Source: Ignelater luminosus
Lineage: Eukaryota > Arthropoda > Insecta > Coleoptera > Elateridae
Direction of reading: 5' to 3'
NCBI GenBank assembly: GCA_011009095.1
Contig: VTPC01091024.1
Coordinates: 1-64,000 of the forward strand
Length of the DNA: 64,000 nt
The notes under the pieces were generated by a model, which had not been told where the DNA came from, did no database searches, and worked only from the letters and a program-made list of their open reading frames with translations. Both the position numbers and the translations under genes were made by a program. Shown here piece after piece: positions 22,975 through 34,972 of the stretch; positions within the stretch are counted from its first letter, which is position 1, and the number at the start of each line of letters is the position of its first letter.

Positions 22975-23142
22975 CAAAGGTGGGCAAACTTGGCCACCAG
23001 GGACGTAATTGGCTTCTAAAATGACAAAAGACGTTCGCATATCTTACAGGTAGAACATCAAAACCAAACTGTATAGTTAAATTTTCGTTAGAAAGTTAGT
23101 TTTTGCCGATGAATCTGCCTCTGTGCGAGTTTGCCCACCCCA
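22975..23142. mobile_element. short hAT-type MITE
   Basis: Ends CAAAGGTGGGCAAACT at 22975 and, inverted, GGGGTGGGCAAACT at 23142. The (CA)..GGTGGGCAAACT pattern is typical of hAT terminal repeats. About 168 bases and non-coding. An 8-base target duplication is not clear. Confidence 0.5.
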
Positions 23143-24330
23143 TTTATGCTGATGCAAAAGGTGTAGAACTCTCTAAAATTACACTATGCTTAAGAAGACT
23201 ATACGATTGTGCTCAATAAAACATTGAGCACAATAGCTACCCTTATGAAAAAGTTGTGACACAAGTTTTCCTTTATCCGTGGAAAATGTTGTAAATAAAA
23301 ATGAACTTCAGTTAATGATAATGATAAATAAATGATGAAGAGGTTATTATAGAAAAAAATCAATAAGTTACAGACTGGAGCTTTCCTTTAGTCGTACAGT
23401 ACCCAGTAAAGATAGTAACTGCGATTAACTGAGTGAGTTTGGTGCTAAAAATGGCAGCTTTTGAAGCTTTTGCCAAACTTCACTTCAAAAACATATTTTG
23501 GAATGTCAAAAAGGTACCTAAAGCTTATCGCCTTCATCCTTCCACTTCGGCACAGAAGCGTAAACGATATCTTCCAGATATATGTAAACATCTTGATCAA
23601 GCTTTTAATATACCTTGTAATATATTCGAGCAGCTCAGATATTATGAAAGTTTCCATTATATTAGAGCCTGTAGAGCAAGATGAAGGTTCTAACTTGGTG
23701 TCTTATGTAGCATTGATTTGATTTTTCAACAGCTTTTCTTCCCCCGGCGAATCAGACTGCACGTTAACATAGAGGCAGCCAAATATCGAGAACTTTGGTA
23801 ATTTTGGAAATAATAAAATCAAAACAAATTATCACTTTAAATGCCGTCTCGAAAAATCAGCACGATATGCTACTACAGTAACTTCGTGCAATCAAACACA
23901 TTTTTACTTCACTCACAGTTAGTTGAAGAGATACCACAAGTTCACGTGTCTTCTGTATGCGAAATTAATATTATTAACACCATCTTGCTAAAAACTTCAC
24001 ATATTTATGTCAAAGCAATTAAGATTATTTCTTCAGTATAAGGCATTTTAACACACAAAATAAATTAATTCCTGCAAAAGTATTATACCAAATTCTGCTA
24101 ATGCTAAATACAACCTTAAAATTTTCTTTCATTGTTTATTTCTGTCTGTTATGACAGTAATACACTACGTCTACGTATTTCACATATTCGCAGGTACGAA
24201 ATTATAAATAAAACAAAAAACCACTGTACGACAGAAACTTATTAGTCACATTCTTAAGAATATTATTTATAGTTATAAACAAAATGCTATTTAGGTAATG
24301 TTACATACTGGTTGTACCTCATCTTAACGT
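23143..24330. other. spacer with unrecognised open frames
   Basis: Frames at 23433-23684 and 23461-23721 overlap in two phases and match nothing I know. A short inverted repeat around GCTCAATAAAACATTGAGC lies at 23213-23231. Confidence 0.4.
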
Positions 24331-24339
24331 TTAACTTAC

Positions 24340-24425
24340 GCGAGAAGCGTCGACTTGTCAGAAGCTGACACCTGTGATTGGGCTCGGCCGTTCGTGCGAC
24401 TTCCCGCTGTGGCAGACACATCCAT
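24340..24425 (-). CDS. candidate first coding exon, unassigned gene
   Basis: On the minus strand an ATG at 24425 opens a frame that reads MDVSATAGSRTNGRAQSQ and then VSASDKSTLL for 28 codons plus two bases. It ends at a consensus donor, CTTCTCGC/GTAAGTT, with GT at 24339-24338. The exon lies in a G+C- and CpG-rich island (about 24330-24980) that contrasts with the AT-rich surroundings, as first exons in AT-rich insect genomes often do. The polar, Ser/Ala-rich composition suits a disordered N-terminus. The rest of the gene would lie at lower coordinates and starts with one base completing GCN (Ala). I do not recognise the protein. A weaker reading is that the exon is untranslated. Confidence 0.4.
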
Positions 24426-24447
24426 TCGCACACTAAACTAACAGCAA

Positions 24448-24455
24448 CTTTTATA
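24448..24455 (-). promoter_or_regulatory. TATA-box-like motif upstream of the exon candidate
   Basis: The minus strand reads TATAAAAG, the arthropod TATA consensus, 22 bases before the ATG at 24425. The usual TATA-to-start distance (about 30) would place the transcription start at the ATG itself, so either transcription starts further upstream or translation starts later. Confidence 0.25.
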
Positions 24456-24578
24456 TGAAATTCTTACCGCCTCGCCAATAAAAACGTACGCAGTACCACT
24501 TACTCGATCAGTTTCACACAGACATTTCGAGGCCCTTGTATAAAATTAATCAAAAACCAACCCAACCGTTGTTTTACC

Positions 24579-24720
24579 TGAGAACGTCATCCAGGGCGAC
24601 ATAGGACATCGGTAATGGAGGGCTTGTCCCAACAGCCCCAGCTACAGAATAAATCATGTTCGTGCTGGGCCAGGCGACATGGACCACAGTGGACCATCAA
24701 TAAACGTGCGAAGCAACCTC
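24579..24720. other. GC-rich exon-like block, strand ambiguous
   Basis: On the minus strand a frame reads MIYSVAGAVGTSPPLPMSYV then ALDDVL and runs to a donor CTCAG/GTAAAAC (GT at 24578-24577), with a possible acceptor GGCCCAG a few codons before the Met. On the plus strand the same block follows an acceptor-like TTGTTTTACCTGAG and is open for 142 bases to CTCTT/GTAAGC at 24721. Only one, or neither, can be real. The minus reading looks more protein-like and is on the same strand as the exon at 24340. Confidence 0.25.
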
Positions 24721-24829
24721 TTGTAAGCAGATGTACTTTGTGTGTTTTCGTTGTCTGCCGAGACTCGAATTCGAGTACATTATTCAAATACAATTCTTAA
24801 TGTGCGTTTGCAAAATGCGAATAAAAGTA

Positions 24830-26744
24830 AAAAGCAAGGAACACACCTAAGTATTAAAGTTCGTGATTCTTCGGCGAGGGTCAACGGCAGTTACTAATCA
24901 ATCCGTCATGTGGTGGAACAGACATTGTATGTAGCAGTGGGCGTTTCGGTTCTGCGATTCAATAAAGACGTCATACGGATAAAACGATTTTTTAAAGAAC
25001 TGCAGTTCATTGTTCTTGTTAGCATAAACGCGGATAAATTTCCTCAATAACCAACTTAACAGTTACACACTGAAACCTACACGTACTACCTTACTTGAAA
25101 GGAAATGTCTAACTGAAACTGTGTTTTATTTTTCTAAAATTTATATTCCGCACTTTAGATGTAAAGATATAGAATGAAAATGTTGCTTAACAAGCATTAA
25201 ATTCATAAAATATTCATATTAAATAAAAATGGCGATATAGTATTTGAGCAACATTAATTTATTCCCTTCTATAGCTGCATGACAGTGTTAATTCTAGAAA
25301 ATAATTTATAGTTAAACAAAAACTACTTGCGTTAACTTTAAATATTTAGTTGAAAACAAGAAGATAATCTGTAGTTTACTGCATGTGGTTACATTTAGAT
25401 GCAACTGGCACACTAAAAAACGAATAGCTTTATTTGATGGTTATCTGGAACATAAAAAATGCGCAAAAAGTTACTCTTACCAAGAAACAGTGTTTAATGC
25501 AAATAAGGAGGAATTTGTACTTCCAAAGACACATTCGACTTGGCGATCAAGAAAAGGTTGTTTTAAACAAGCTTTTTGCAACATTTGGATTTGTATCACA
25601 CTTGTTCTTAATTACATGATAATTTTATCTTAAAACGACCCAATAACAGACACCAAGAAGTCTGAAATGTGTCGATTTTTTTAGCCATACACTATAATGA
25701 AAAGGCCAGATTTCTATCTTGTTATATATGGCTCTTTCTTGCAAATAAAATGAAAAGGTTATCATTTGGTTTTGTAATAATATTCTCGTAAAAGCAAAAT
25801 TTATTTAATTAAAATGGAAATTTAATACAGGTGGAAAATAGAAAACATCAAAAGCAACACATTTAAGAATGTTTTATAATAATACACAACTTCCAAACTA
25901 ACGACTACAAGAACATCCATAGAGTGCTTAAACATAATTAACATTAAATAAATTGGCATCCGAAGTTTAAGTAATCTCAACAAAAACAGTTTTCTTATTT
26001 AAATTCAACCACGACTGCTGTAACCATACGAGTCCATAATTTCAGGATTGCAAATTTTGCCTATAGCAGCAAATAGGCATTTCTAATGTAGCAAGTAGGC
26101 ATCGTCTTCCTTGTCACGTATATGTTTGTTTAACTGTTTAGCTAAATACTAATTAAGTATGTCCTAGCGTTATTTAATTTTGAAAATCTTTTGCTATAGA
26201 AAACGATAGATTTGAATGAACCCATTACGTTTCTAAATAATTATATGTGTTCTTGTCGGATAAGGAAGTAACACCACAGACCTCGTGGATAATTTTTAAT
26301 AAATTAAAGAGCTTAATGAAAGTTAGAACTACCTATCTAGCTCCATCTAGATTAGACTATAAATGTATTAGTACGTAAGATCCATGCATAAAAGTGAAAA
26401 ACTAACCCCATCCAAAAGATTCGATCATTCAAAATATACAAATTACAATATTCAGCCAAATGTTTTCAGAAGACCGTCAACAATGCGTCACAAAGTACAA
26501 AGCTTATTTACAATAAAGATTAATTTGAGACAAAGACATTATTCAATTATCGCTTGCTGAGTTTTAATTTAAAAATTGGAAAGGTACTCTTCTGTTCAAA
26601 AATAAAGGGTACACTTTACTTGCATGTTGTAAATTAGAGTTCTGTTCAAATGGTTTCTGCGGTAACCCAACAAAATATAATACAACAATTAAACTCAATC
26701 TGTGACATTTATATCTATAACAATTTTTTGAAGTTCAATGTCAC
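24830..26744. other. AT-rich stretch, nothing supported
   Basis: Beyond the GC-rich island (which fades by about 24980) the DNA returns to AT-rich non-coding character. Overlapping open frames at 25385-25633 are unrecognised. Confidence 0.4.
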
Positions 26745-27161
26745 CTATACTAAAATCGGCGAACCAATGCAGTAATAAACGTGCGTGACCAGTGCGTGAT
26801 CAATGCAAGCTCTTTTTCAGTTGGCTGAAAAACACGTGCTTGAAGCCGGTTTCACACACGGAAGTGTGAACATTCACCGAACAGTGCATTATTAATTATT
26901 AAATTCCGATATATACAGAAACCAACATAACCTAAAACCTCCGTGCTCCCGTTTTACTTCTTGTGTTAATTTTTTTTGTAAATTTTGTTTTTGGATTATA
27001 AACTTTAATGTGAATACCTAAACACTACTTATTTTAAATTTAGCGGGTAGTCTATTCAGATTTGCTAGTGTAAATTGGACGTCGACTCAGATGGGTACTA
27101 GCGCATACTGTCCATGCGACTTTCACTTGATCACTGCATTGGTTCGCCGATTTTAGTATAG
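26745..27161. mobile_element. MITE with perfect 29-base terminal inverted repeats
   Basis: The left end starts CTATACTAAAATCGGCGAAC and goes on for nine more bases (CAATGCAGT); the right end (27133-27161) is its exact inverse over all 29 positions. The length is 417 bases and there is no coding capacity. Inner bases carry related words (GTGATCAATGC and TGATCACTGCATT). Identical ends indicate recent activity compared with its neighbours. The target duplication is not clear. Confidence 0.75.
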
Positions 27162-27199
27162 TAACAAACTATAAAGGTCGAGTTTGCATTAACGAAATA

Positions 27200-27450
27200 C
27201 AGAGTGATTGTAAATGAGTGAGGATGGTTTGAATTTGGCGCCACATTTAAATTATTTTCATGTTGGCACTACTTGTTTACTTTTTGCAATCTGTCAAATA
27301 ATATAATCTATCTCTTTTGAGGTTATATAGTATTGTTTGTTATTATACTTTGTAAAAAACACAGATTTGACAGATTGAAAAAATGCCAACATGAAAATAA
27401 TTTAAATGTGGCGCCAAATTCAAACCATCCTCACTGATTTACAATCACTG
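27200..27450. mobile_element. foldback MITE, CAGAGTGATTG ends, TA duplication
   Basis: About 100-base arms are nearly identical in inverse orientation (shared blocks GTGAGGATGGTTTGAATTTG, GCGCCACATTTAAATTATTT, TTTTCATGTTGGCA and CAATCTGTCAAAT). TA dinucleotides flank it at 27198-27199 and 27451-27452. Non-coding and of Tc1/mariner-like target preference. Confidence 0.8.
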
Positions 27451-27452
27451 TA

Positions 27453-29637
27453 TTGCCCAAATCATTTACAGTAGTTGCACGCTTTTTACTTTTGAATGCA
27501 CTAGGCAAACGTCTGATTACACCATACAACATACATACATTTCAGTTAAGATGGTTTTAGCGAATATACAGTGACAGACAGTCAGATGTCTATTATTATT
27601 TTAAAACTGATATTACAGGAAAATTGAAAAAGGTATGAATGTGGTTTAAAGTTTTGTTTGATAGATCAAGAATTGGCGTACAAGCAGATCAGTCTGTGAA
27701 GAATGACAAACGGGAACTCTTAAATCGGTGCGCACTGTTGAAAACTAAGTTGATCACAATTGCTACCAATGAAAATCCATAGCATCCTCTGTTCGACAAC
27801 ATTTACTAATACTTGGTTAAAATAAAATCCCATCCTTGTCTTGTTAGAAAACTTTTCCTGTAAAGACTAATTTCATGAGGTGGTAATTTGTCTTGGACAG
27901 CTGATCACCCCATTTTATCGCACAGGATTGAGATTTTCTTTAGGGTTAACCTCAAATGCATATTTAAACTAGTTATAGTGTTACATAAAGTAAGTATTAT
28001 GTGATACTCGTTGTAAGATCAGAAATCATTTAGCAACGAACAGTTCTGTGGTATAAGTTGTCTTGGTAGAAATCAAAACTTTGGAAAATCCTGTACAACG
28101 TTTAAGGCAAAGCCGTCCAACTTGTTTGGAAACACAACCCCTTTCACTTTCCGAATGCAGGCAACCTTCTAAGTTCATTACATAGAGGGTGGTCAAACAT
28201 TTATTACAGGCGGTTTAAAACAAAAACATTTGCACCTTCACTTTTTTATTAATAGTAACTAATTGGTAACGCCGATTACGATTTTTTTAAATTACACCAT
28301 ACATAGCAGGCGACGTCAACTGATAGCAAATTTTCTGCTCTTTACAGATTTTCAGTTGTTTTAGATCCTTACATAACAATATTACATAACAAGTGTATCA
28401 AGCATAGATTGAAAAGCTTTCAATATCTGAAGAGTTCACAAAAATGCTGCACATAATGCTATTGCTGTATGTAGTGATCGCTGAAAAGTTTGCACCAAAT
28501 GGAAAAAAATTATTTTTGACTTTGATTCAATTAAAAAACTTTGATTGAACAACTTTTTGCGGCAATAGTTTGTGCTAGTCCGACGACCAAAAACAAGTTA
28601 CTTCGATCCATCTAAACCAATTTCAAAATTGAAAATCGTTAATATTTTCGAAAGTATCAATGTTTTTGATAAGATTTTGGCACAGTATAATAGACTATTA
28701 CCTAATAAGATACCTGGAATAAAAAAGTACTTCTTTTGCTGTTTCTTTGGAAAAGCACAACATTAAAATTAAGGATACTTGTCTCTCATTTTCAGATACA
28801 TTATTACGTTCTGCTATGGCATGCCGTAACAACAGATTTACACATACTTTTGCTAGTTTCTTTTTACTTATAGATAAATGGGAGTCTTTAGAAATACAAT
28901 GTCCAGAGATTCACGACTATAGTAAAATTTCGACGCTGAAAAAGCCTTGTACCAAAAACGTGAGAAATCAGGGCACAGTGTCTGTGTAATTGGGAGTCTG
29001 AAAAAGAATAATCTTGTTTCGAATAATTGCTGAAAACAAAAATCAATTATCTAAATGTTTATAAAAGCTAAATAATCAAAACTCCAATTCACATGCACAA
29101 ATTGCACATGAACTGCCAAATTTCAGCATTTTAATTTTTTTGAGATTTCAAAGAGAGATTATTACTTTTTTATACCAGGCGTTTCATCGGGTGATAGTCT
29201 ATCGCACAGTGTCAAAATTTCATCAAAATTGATGTTTTGAAAAATATTGACCATTTTCAATTTCGGTCATTTCAAAACCCGTCAGTTTCCATCAATCTAA
29301 CAATGGCTTAGTAGACTGAAGTAACTTCCTTTTGGTATTTGGATATACACGAATTTTTCCCATATGGTGGGAACTTTTCGGCGGTCAGGTATACAGAAAG
29401 ATTTCTCGATTTGTTGCAAAAAATTTGATAGGCAACATCAAGAAGAAACAAGTAAATAAAATATCAACAAAAGTAACTACCCTAGTAGTCGGTATTCAAA
29501 TTTAACAAAATGAAGTTTTGGTTCTGGCATGTATCCAAGAAGAAAGACGACAGTTCGAGTTCTTACTGCAAATAATTTGGACATTAAATCTTAAACAACA
29601 TTAGACAGGTAGGTAAAGCGTAGGTCATTTTCCACAA
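27453..29637. other. AT-rich stretch with unrecognised open frames
   Basis: Frames at 28572-28766 and 28747-28989 (plus) are the longest; they overlap in different phases and I cannot assign them. TAGAGGGTGGTCAAAC at about 28184 resembles a mobile-element terminus without a visible partner. Confidence 0.35.
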
Positions 29638-29639
29638 TA

Positions 29640-29854
29640 CAGTGTGTCCCAGATCGAGTGGGATTGCATGGGCAACTTTCTTATTATTATAGTTAGAGAT
29701 TTAGTTAAATGAACAATGTTGTGCAATTTGTATGCTGAATCAGATTTAGGTTAGAAAAGTTTAAAATTCATAACCAATTAGCAAGTAAACCAAATCTCTA
29801 ACTATAATAATAAGAAAGTTACCCGTGCAATCCCACTCGATCTAGGACACACTG
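29640..29854. mobile_element. foldback MITE, CAGTGTGTCC ends, TA duplication
   Basis: Arms of about 65 bases (CAGTGTGTCCCAGATCGAGT, GGGATTGCATGGG, AACTTTCTTATTATTATAGT) are inverted at the right end with few differences. TA flanks lie at 29638-29639 and 29855-29856. The GTGTCCCA terminal motif resembles that of the rosa-like element at 43978. Confidence 0.8.
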
Positions 29855-30031
29855 TATATCACTATTTAGCCTGTTATTGCCGTTTTACTCAAAAAGACTT
29901 TTGTTATGTAACGGTGCCTAACTATTGAACATCTTTAAATAGAATAAAACTTGCTATCGATTGACGTCGCCTACTAGATGTGGTGAATTTTCAAAACTCG
30001 TATGACGTTGCCAATTATCTATTCTATATTA

Positions 30032-30150
30032 TATCTATACTATATAATATTAAAGAGACTGAGTCTGTATCTATGTCGAAGCCATATCAGCCGTCGCTAT
30101 GGTTACAGATAGTATATAGCAACCCCGTCTCTATGGTTACAGATAGTAAG
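30032..30150 (+). mobile_element. possible Helitron-type 5' end fragment
   Basis: TCTATACTATATAATATTAA at about 30035 resembles the TCTATACTA..ATATTA start common to many animal Helitron-like elements. It is followed by two direct copies of CTATGGTTACAGATAGTA (30097-30114 and 30131-30148). No CTRR 3' end with hairpin could be assigned. Confidence 0.25.
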
Positions 30151-31714
30151 TCAATTTAAATAAATGAGGTTAAAATGAATCAAAATGAAAATATAAAATA
30201 AAACACGATGTGATTTATCAGGGGTAGGCCTCTTGTAATCATAAAAAATAGAGCTAATCATATTAGGTTCTAGATAACGCCTTCCTGATCAAGTTCTTTT
30301 AATAAATTCATTCTTACTAAGAATAGAGCTTAAAAATGACGGATATCAATAAAAAATGTTTATTTCAATAAATAACAAATTAAGAGAAAGATAATTATTA
30401 AATTTAACGCAAATGGTGTTCAAATTTCCACCTTCTACCTGAAATACCGAGGGTTAATCTCCGCTATAAATTTTCCTGCATATTTTGAAGCATATCAGGT
30501 GTTTTTCACGTGACCACTTTATGTAATATGTGTGCTGTAGCAGATCCATTTGCAAGAGTTCCAAAGACTTTCTCCTTCACAAATCTTCAGAAAAAATTAA
30601 AAAAAGATCGGAAGATCTTGATAGCCACTTTTACTATTTTTGATAGTATCTAATTAACTATGAAGATTTCGACATTTTTGCACTTATAGTTTTATAAAGA
30701 CGCTATTCCTGCCGACTAGGTAGGTCATAGGTTTCGAGCACTATGTAGTAATGAACTCACATCTGTTTGACTCTTAAAACATTCAGAACGAAATTCAGTC
30801 ATTACTCTTTACCATCACATACAAAGGGTAGTTGCCTTTGTCAAGATTCGTTTCCAGAATGAACGACATCTTGAAATGTTAAAAAATTTTACTGTTAATT
30901 AATGATTAGAATGCTTCATTAACAGCAAACACGGAAAAGTAGTATTTCAATAATTTCATGTAAGAAGCAATTTCCATAAATTAGCATATATCTTTCAATT
31001 ATTCAATTATCTAGTATTATAATCTTTCAACTAAAACGAGAAGCTAATTCGTGTCAACAAAAAAGAAAATCTAAAAAGAAAAGAAAAGCCCATTCCGTTT
31101 TAACGAAAGGTTACGTTTAATTTCATCTAACACAAAGGACGTAAAATAAACAACAATGTAGAAACAACATAAATTGATTGATCTTGGTTATTATCCATTG
31201 ATGCGATTCAACGAGAGCAGAATAGCTTTCTAAAAATACGATGATTAGTGCTGATGTATTTAATTTTACTAGTTTTGGGGTAGACTTACGTTTTACACGG
31301 GATGTCTCTAGATTCGGATGTGAAATGTTTCAGTTTTACAGTCAAGAATTAAATAGTGAGAGATCCTAAAAGGAGCTCATCTCATCTCATTTTCTCGCTA
31401 TATCATTAAAACAGTTGGTCTTATTTTCTTCAAATTTTAATGCGAATGTAGGCGGTCTATGCGCTATTCAGTTTTCTTCAGAAAAAGAAGTTGTCGAAAA
31501 GAGTTCCTACAATAGTAACTTTGATATTTACCTTCTCAGACACTTATACTTTAATTTTGCTGGTTTCATCGCTCACTAATGTGTGTAGACCACACAATTC
31601 GTTTTTCTAAATTAGAATTACATGAAGTAGTACGTGACTTACCTTTAGTAACCATCAAAACATCTCAAATAATAGAAATCAAACAGTTTACTGCAACAAT
31701 CCTCATATATTGTT
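30151..31714. other. AT-rich stretch upstream of a LINE fragment
   Basis: No recognisable gene. The part from about 31250 may be decayed LINE sequence continuous with the reverse-transcriptase fragment that follows. Confidence 0.35.
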
Positions 31715-31885
31715 ACAACAAATACTGGAGTTTCGCAAGGAAACGTAATCGGCCCGCTACTTTTTATTATTTTTATATTGACGAATCAACATATCTATCT
31801 CTACGCAGATGATACTACCATTCTAACATCTCCCACAAATTATAATGAAGTAATAATTATATGTGATGCATTGATTAATCTATAG
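31715..31885 (+). pseudogene. LINE reverse-transcriptase fragment
   Basis: The frame from 31715 reads TGVSQGNVIGPLLFIIFI and then YLYADDTTIL, ending at a TAG at 31883. These are the consecutive RT motifs GVPQGS.LGP..F and YADD of non-LTR retrotransposons; YADD holds the two catalytic Asp that bind magnesium. The normal spacer between the two blocks (INDL region) is shortened. The rest of ORF2 is not recognisable. Jockey, CR1 or I clade cannot be decided from this piece. Confidence 0.75.
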
Positions 31886-32775
31886 CTGTAAGCGTAACTA
31901 ACGCAATAAGTAGCAATTCTCTTAAATAATTTGTTTTGTATAGACTGTAATAAAAGTAATATATAAATATATTATTGTCGTTTCTTATAAATGAATAAAT
32001 ATTAGATATTATTAAACTTTCAAGTCTGAACACGATCCGTCCGTAAACAAATAAATAACACAAGTTTTTGCGTTTGTAGGATTTATTTATCTTTTTCTTA
32101 TGGATTTTGTGAAAAATTATTATTATTTATTAAGTGACTTCTTTTCATCCTGAATCAGTACAGGAAAAGTGCAGTTAACAAAAAGTATGCGACTTTAGAA
32201 TGTTGCAACACCCTATTCTACAATAAAGCAATCAACGCAATTATAATCTTAATGTAAATCGCGTGGAAGCTGCATGTAAACTGAAGATATAGATGACAAT
32301 TACTGTCATAAACTCAACAACGCGTAAAGAAGATCTACAACTATGGGATGCTCTTAAAAAAGTAAGCCTTTAATATAAATTGCGAATTAGACAGAGTACA
32401 TAAAACAGTACAAATTTTTGATGCAGATAAATATTTTATTTGTAATATGTATCGCTTGTTAGTAAAATTCAAATACTGTTACTTATGCATAAAAAGGTTA
32501 AAATCGTTTAGATATGATATTATAAACAGCAACTAGAAGTATGCATCCTCGGGGAACCATAGTAATGACCCTGCATCTCTTATTAGATATTTATGTATGC
32601 TAGATAGTCTACCACAATACATAATTCAAACTTTACGTAATTATTGCAATAAGTTACGATAGAACGAAGATACGGTAGAGACTATTACATACTCGTTTTT
32701 TATTTAATATTATTCAATGAGAAGTAACTACTTGTTTTATAACCCTAGTTCTATAGTACGAGTGTATCTAATAAA
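31886..32775. other. AT-rich stretch, possible LINE remains
   Basis: No further RT motif could be followed. Nothing else recognised up to the rosa-like element. Confidence 0.35.
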
Positions 32776-34075
32776 GGGTTTTCCAATAAGAGGTGTTATT
32801 TTGAATAGCCCGCTATTTCGGTAGATGTCACTTTTGAAGCTATCATTTTTTGACATTTGACAAGTAGAAACTACGCCATTAATAAATATGGAACGATACA
32901 CGCTTCAACAACGCATTGAAATTATTAAAATTCACTATAAAAATGGTGAAAATTTGGCAGAGACGGTTCGTAAAACTCGAACATTTTTGGGTCACCGTGA
33001 AGCACCTTGTCGGACCGCAATACAGAAATTGGTGAAAAAATTCGAGCTCTTGGGACAAGTTAGTGATGTGAAGAATAAAACCCGTGCACGTCGCTCAAGA
33101 ACAGCCGAGAATATTGCTGTTGTAGCCGAAAGTGTTAAAGAAAACCCAGGTTTGTCCATTCCTCGTCGTTCTTTGGAATTAGCCATTCCACAAACGTCAT
33201 TACACCGTATTTTGCATAAAGATTTGGGTCTTAAGGCTTATAAAGTCCAGTTAACACAAGAACTCAAGCCGGCCGATCATCAACAACGTCGTGTCTTTGC
33301 TGATTGGGTCGTTGAAATGCATGAAAATGATCCAGAATTCCATCGAAAAAATCATCTTGAGTGATGAGGCCCATTTCCACCTCGGTGGCTTCGTCAACAA
33401 GCAAAATTGTCGGATCTGGGGCTCAGGAAATCCAAGAGTTATTGTTGAAAAGTCTCTCTATCCTCAACGTGTGACTGTTTGGTGCGGTTTATGGTCCGGC
33501 GGAGTCATTGGACCTTACTTTTTCGAAAATGAGGCTGGAGCAACAGTTACGGTGACTGGATTGCGCTATCGAGAGATGATTAACGATTTTTTATGGCCGG
33601 AATTGGATGGTATTGATCTGGACAACGTTTACTTTCAACAAGACGGCGCTACGTGCCACACAAGCAACGAAACCATTGATCTTTTACGGAAAAAGTTTCC
33701 GGACCGTGTTATCTCTCGAAGAGGTGATCACAATTGGCCACCGAGATCTTGTGATTTAACACCTTGCGACTTCTTTCTTTGGGGCCACGTGAAAGAGAAG
33801 GTCTACGCCAACAGCCCAGCGTCGATTCAAGACCTCAAAGATGGAATTCGTGAGGCTATCGAGGACATAGGGCAGCCACTTTGCGATTTGGTTATGGAAA
33901 ATTTCATGAAAAGGATATTGTCCTGTAAGCGTGGTCGTGGTGGTCATTTGCCTGATGTTATTTTCCACTATTAACGGCATACCTTCCTCTTTATAATGAA
34001 ATAAACATCCGATCATTTATATTAAAAAATGGCACTTTTCTTTGAATATCAAAATAACACCTCTTATTGGATAAC
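32776..34075 (+). mobile_element. rosa-like Tc1/mariner element (DD41D), nearly intact
   Basis: The inverted ends share TCCAATAAGAGGTGTTATTT followed by TGA, at 32782 on the left and inverted at 34071 on the right. The outermost bases are clear on the left (GGGTTTTCC) but diverged on the right. The length of about 1.3 kb fits the family. The transposase is on the plus strand and is broken by a single extra base, so the copy is young compared with the other transposons here except the mariner at 53 kb. Confidence 0.85.
32888..33974 (+). pseudogene. rosa-like transposase with one frameshift
   Basis: Translation starts MERYTLQQRIEIIKIHYKNG and runs in one frame to 33364, then continues in another frame to TAA at 33974, about 360 residues in all, the family's normal size. 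The N-terminal helix-turn-helix region contains FLGHREAPCRTAI. Catalytic residues are all present: first Asp in LSDEAHFHLGG, second in YFQQDGATCHTS, third in SCDLTPCDFFLWGHVK, with 41 residues between the last two, the signature of the DD41D/rosa group. The frameshift is in the run of six A at about 33345-33350; with five the frame would be continuous. An assembly homopolymer error is a real alternative to a mutation. The product would excise and insert the element at TA. Confidence 0.85.
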
Positions 34076-34972
34076 TGCAGCATTAGAAAATAAATTTTAT
34101 ACAGTTCCGTACAGTACGGAGAATGAAACTAAAGTATGAATTAAAACAAAATTATTTGGTTGTTGTTGTCAGAATTTAGACTAGCAATTAATGATAAGAA
34201 AGATACTGGAACTATTTGTATTTGTATTTTTTAGGGAAATTTGATTTTACTCGAAAGTGACTAATCGTAAGACAAAGATGCAACAGGAACTTTGTTTTGT
34301 AACTTAATTGCAATCTAACCCTTTAGTAACATAATATATCAATGTTTCTAAAGTGACCTTAGCTTCAATCTCCTCTACTGATTATTAATAATAACACAAA
34401 ACCTAACAGAATGATAAAGATTTTAAAGACGTCTAAATATCCCGTCGCATCTAAACAAACTAAACCAGTTCGTATTTTCCATTAACATAATTATACATTG
34501 AATTAATAATATGACAGCAATCACTGCAGTTAGTCTACGTTAACCCTAACAGTTGTAAAGGGTCTTGTATTCTACGAGTATTCATTACTACAATTAGTTG
34601 TTACTGAATTACGCTGGGTTTGTCGTTACACAGTTATAGTTTCACTCATGTAACTGTTGTTTAGAGTAGAGAAACTATTATAGCAATACCCAACTCCAAG
34701 CAACTCTAATTGCTTATACTGCTTTCTGCAAACAAGGTGGTTGTCCTAATTTTTGTTTAAATGTTCAACGATTTAGTATCTACTAACAACAATTACACAA
34801 CACCGATTTTCATGATTAAAAAAAGTCTACGTATTATTTTAAAACGCTGTTCAATTTATTTTCATTTGCCGATACAGAAAGAAATAGAGTGTAATTAGAG
34901 TACTGGGAACAATTATCAAAGGCAATTAGTCGACTAGCGCCTATTCACAAATAACCGGAGCGCGTGTCTTAC
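34076..34972. other. AT-rich spacer
   Basis: No gene recognised. The G+C content rises towards 34930 where the promoter-like patch begins. Confidence 0.4.

Noticed and set aside
23433-23721. Overlapping 83- and 86-codon plus-strand frames
   Set aside because: Two phases and the antisense strand are all open here, which points to low stop density rather than coding; no motif.
31620-31660. Minus-strand donor AAAG/GTAAGTCACG
   Set aside because: Lies in decayed LINE sequence; the only upstream acceptor gives a frame with a stop.
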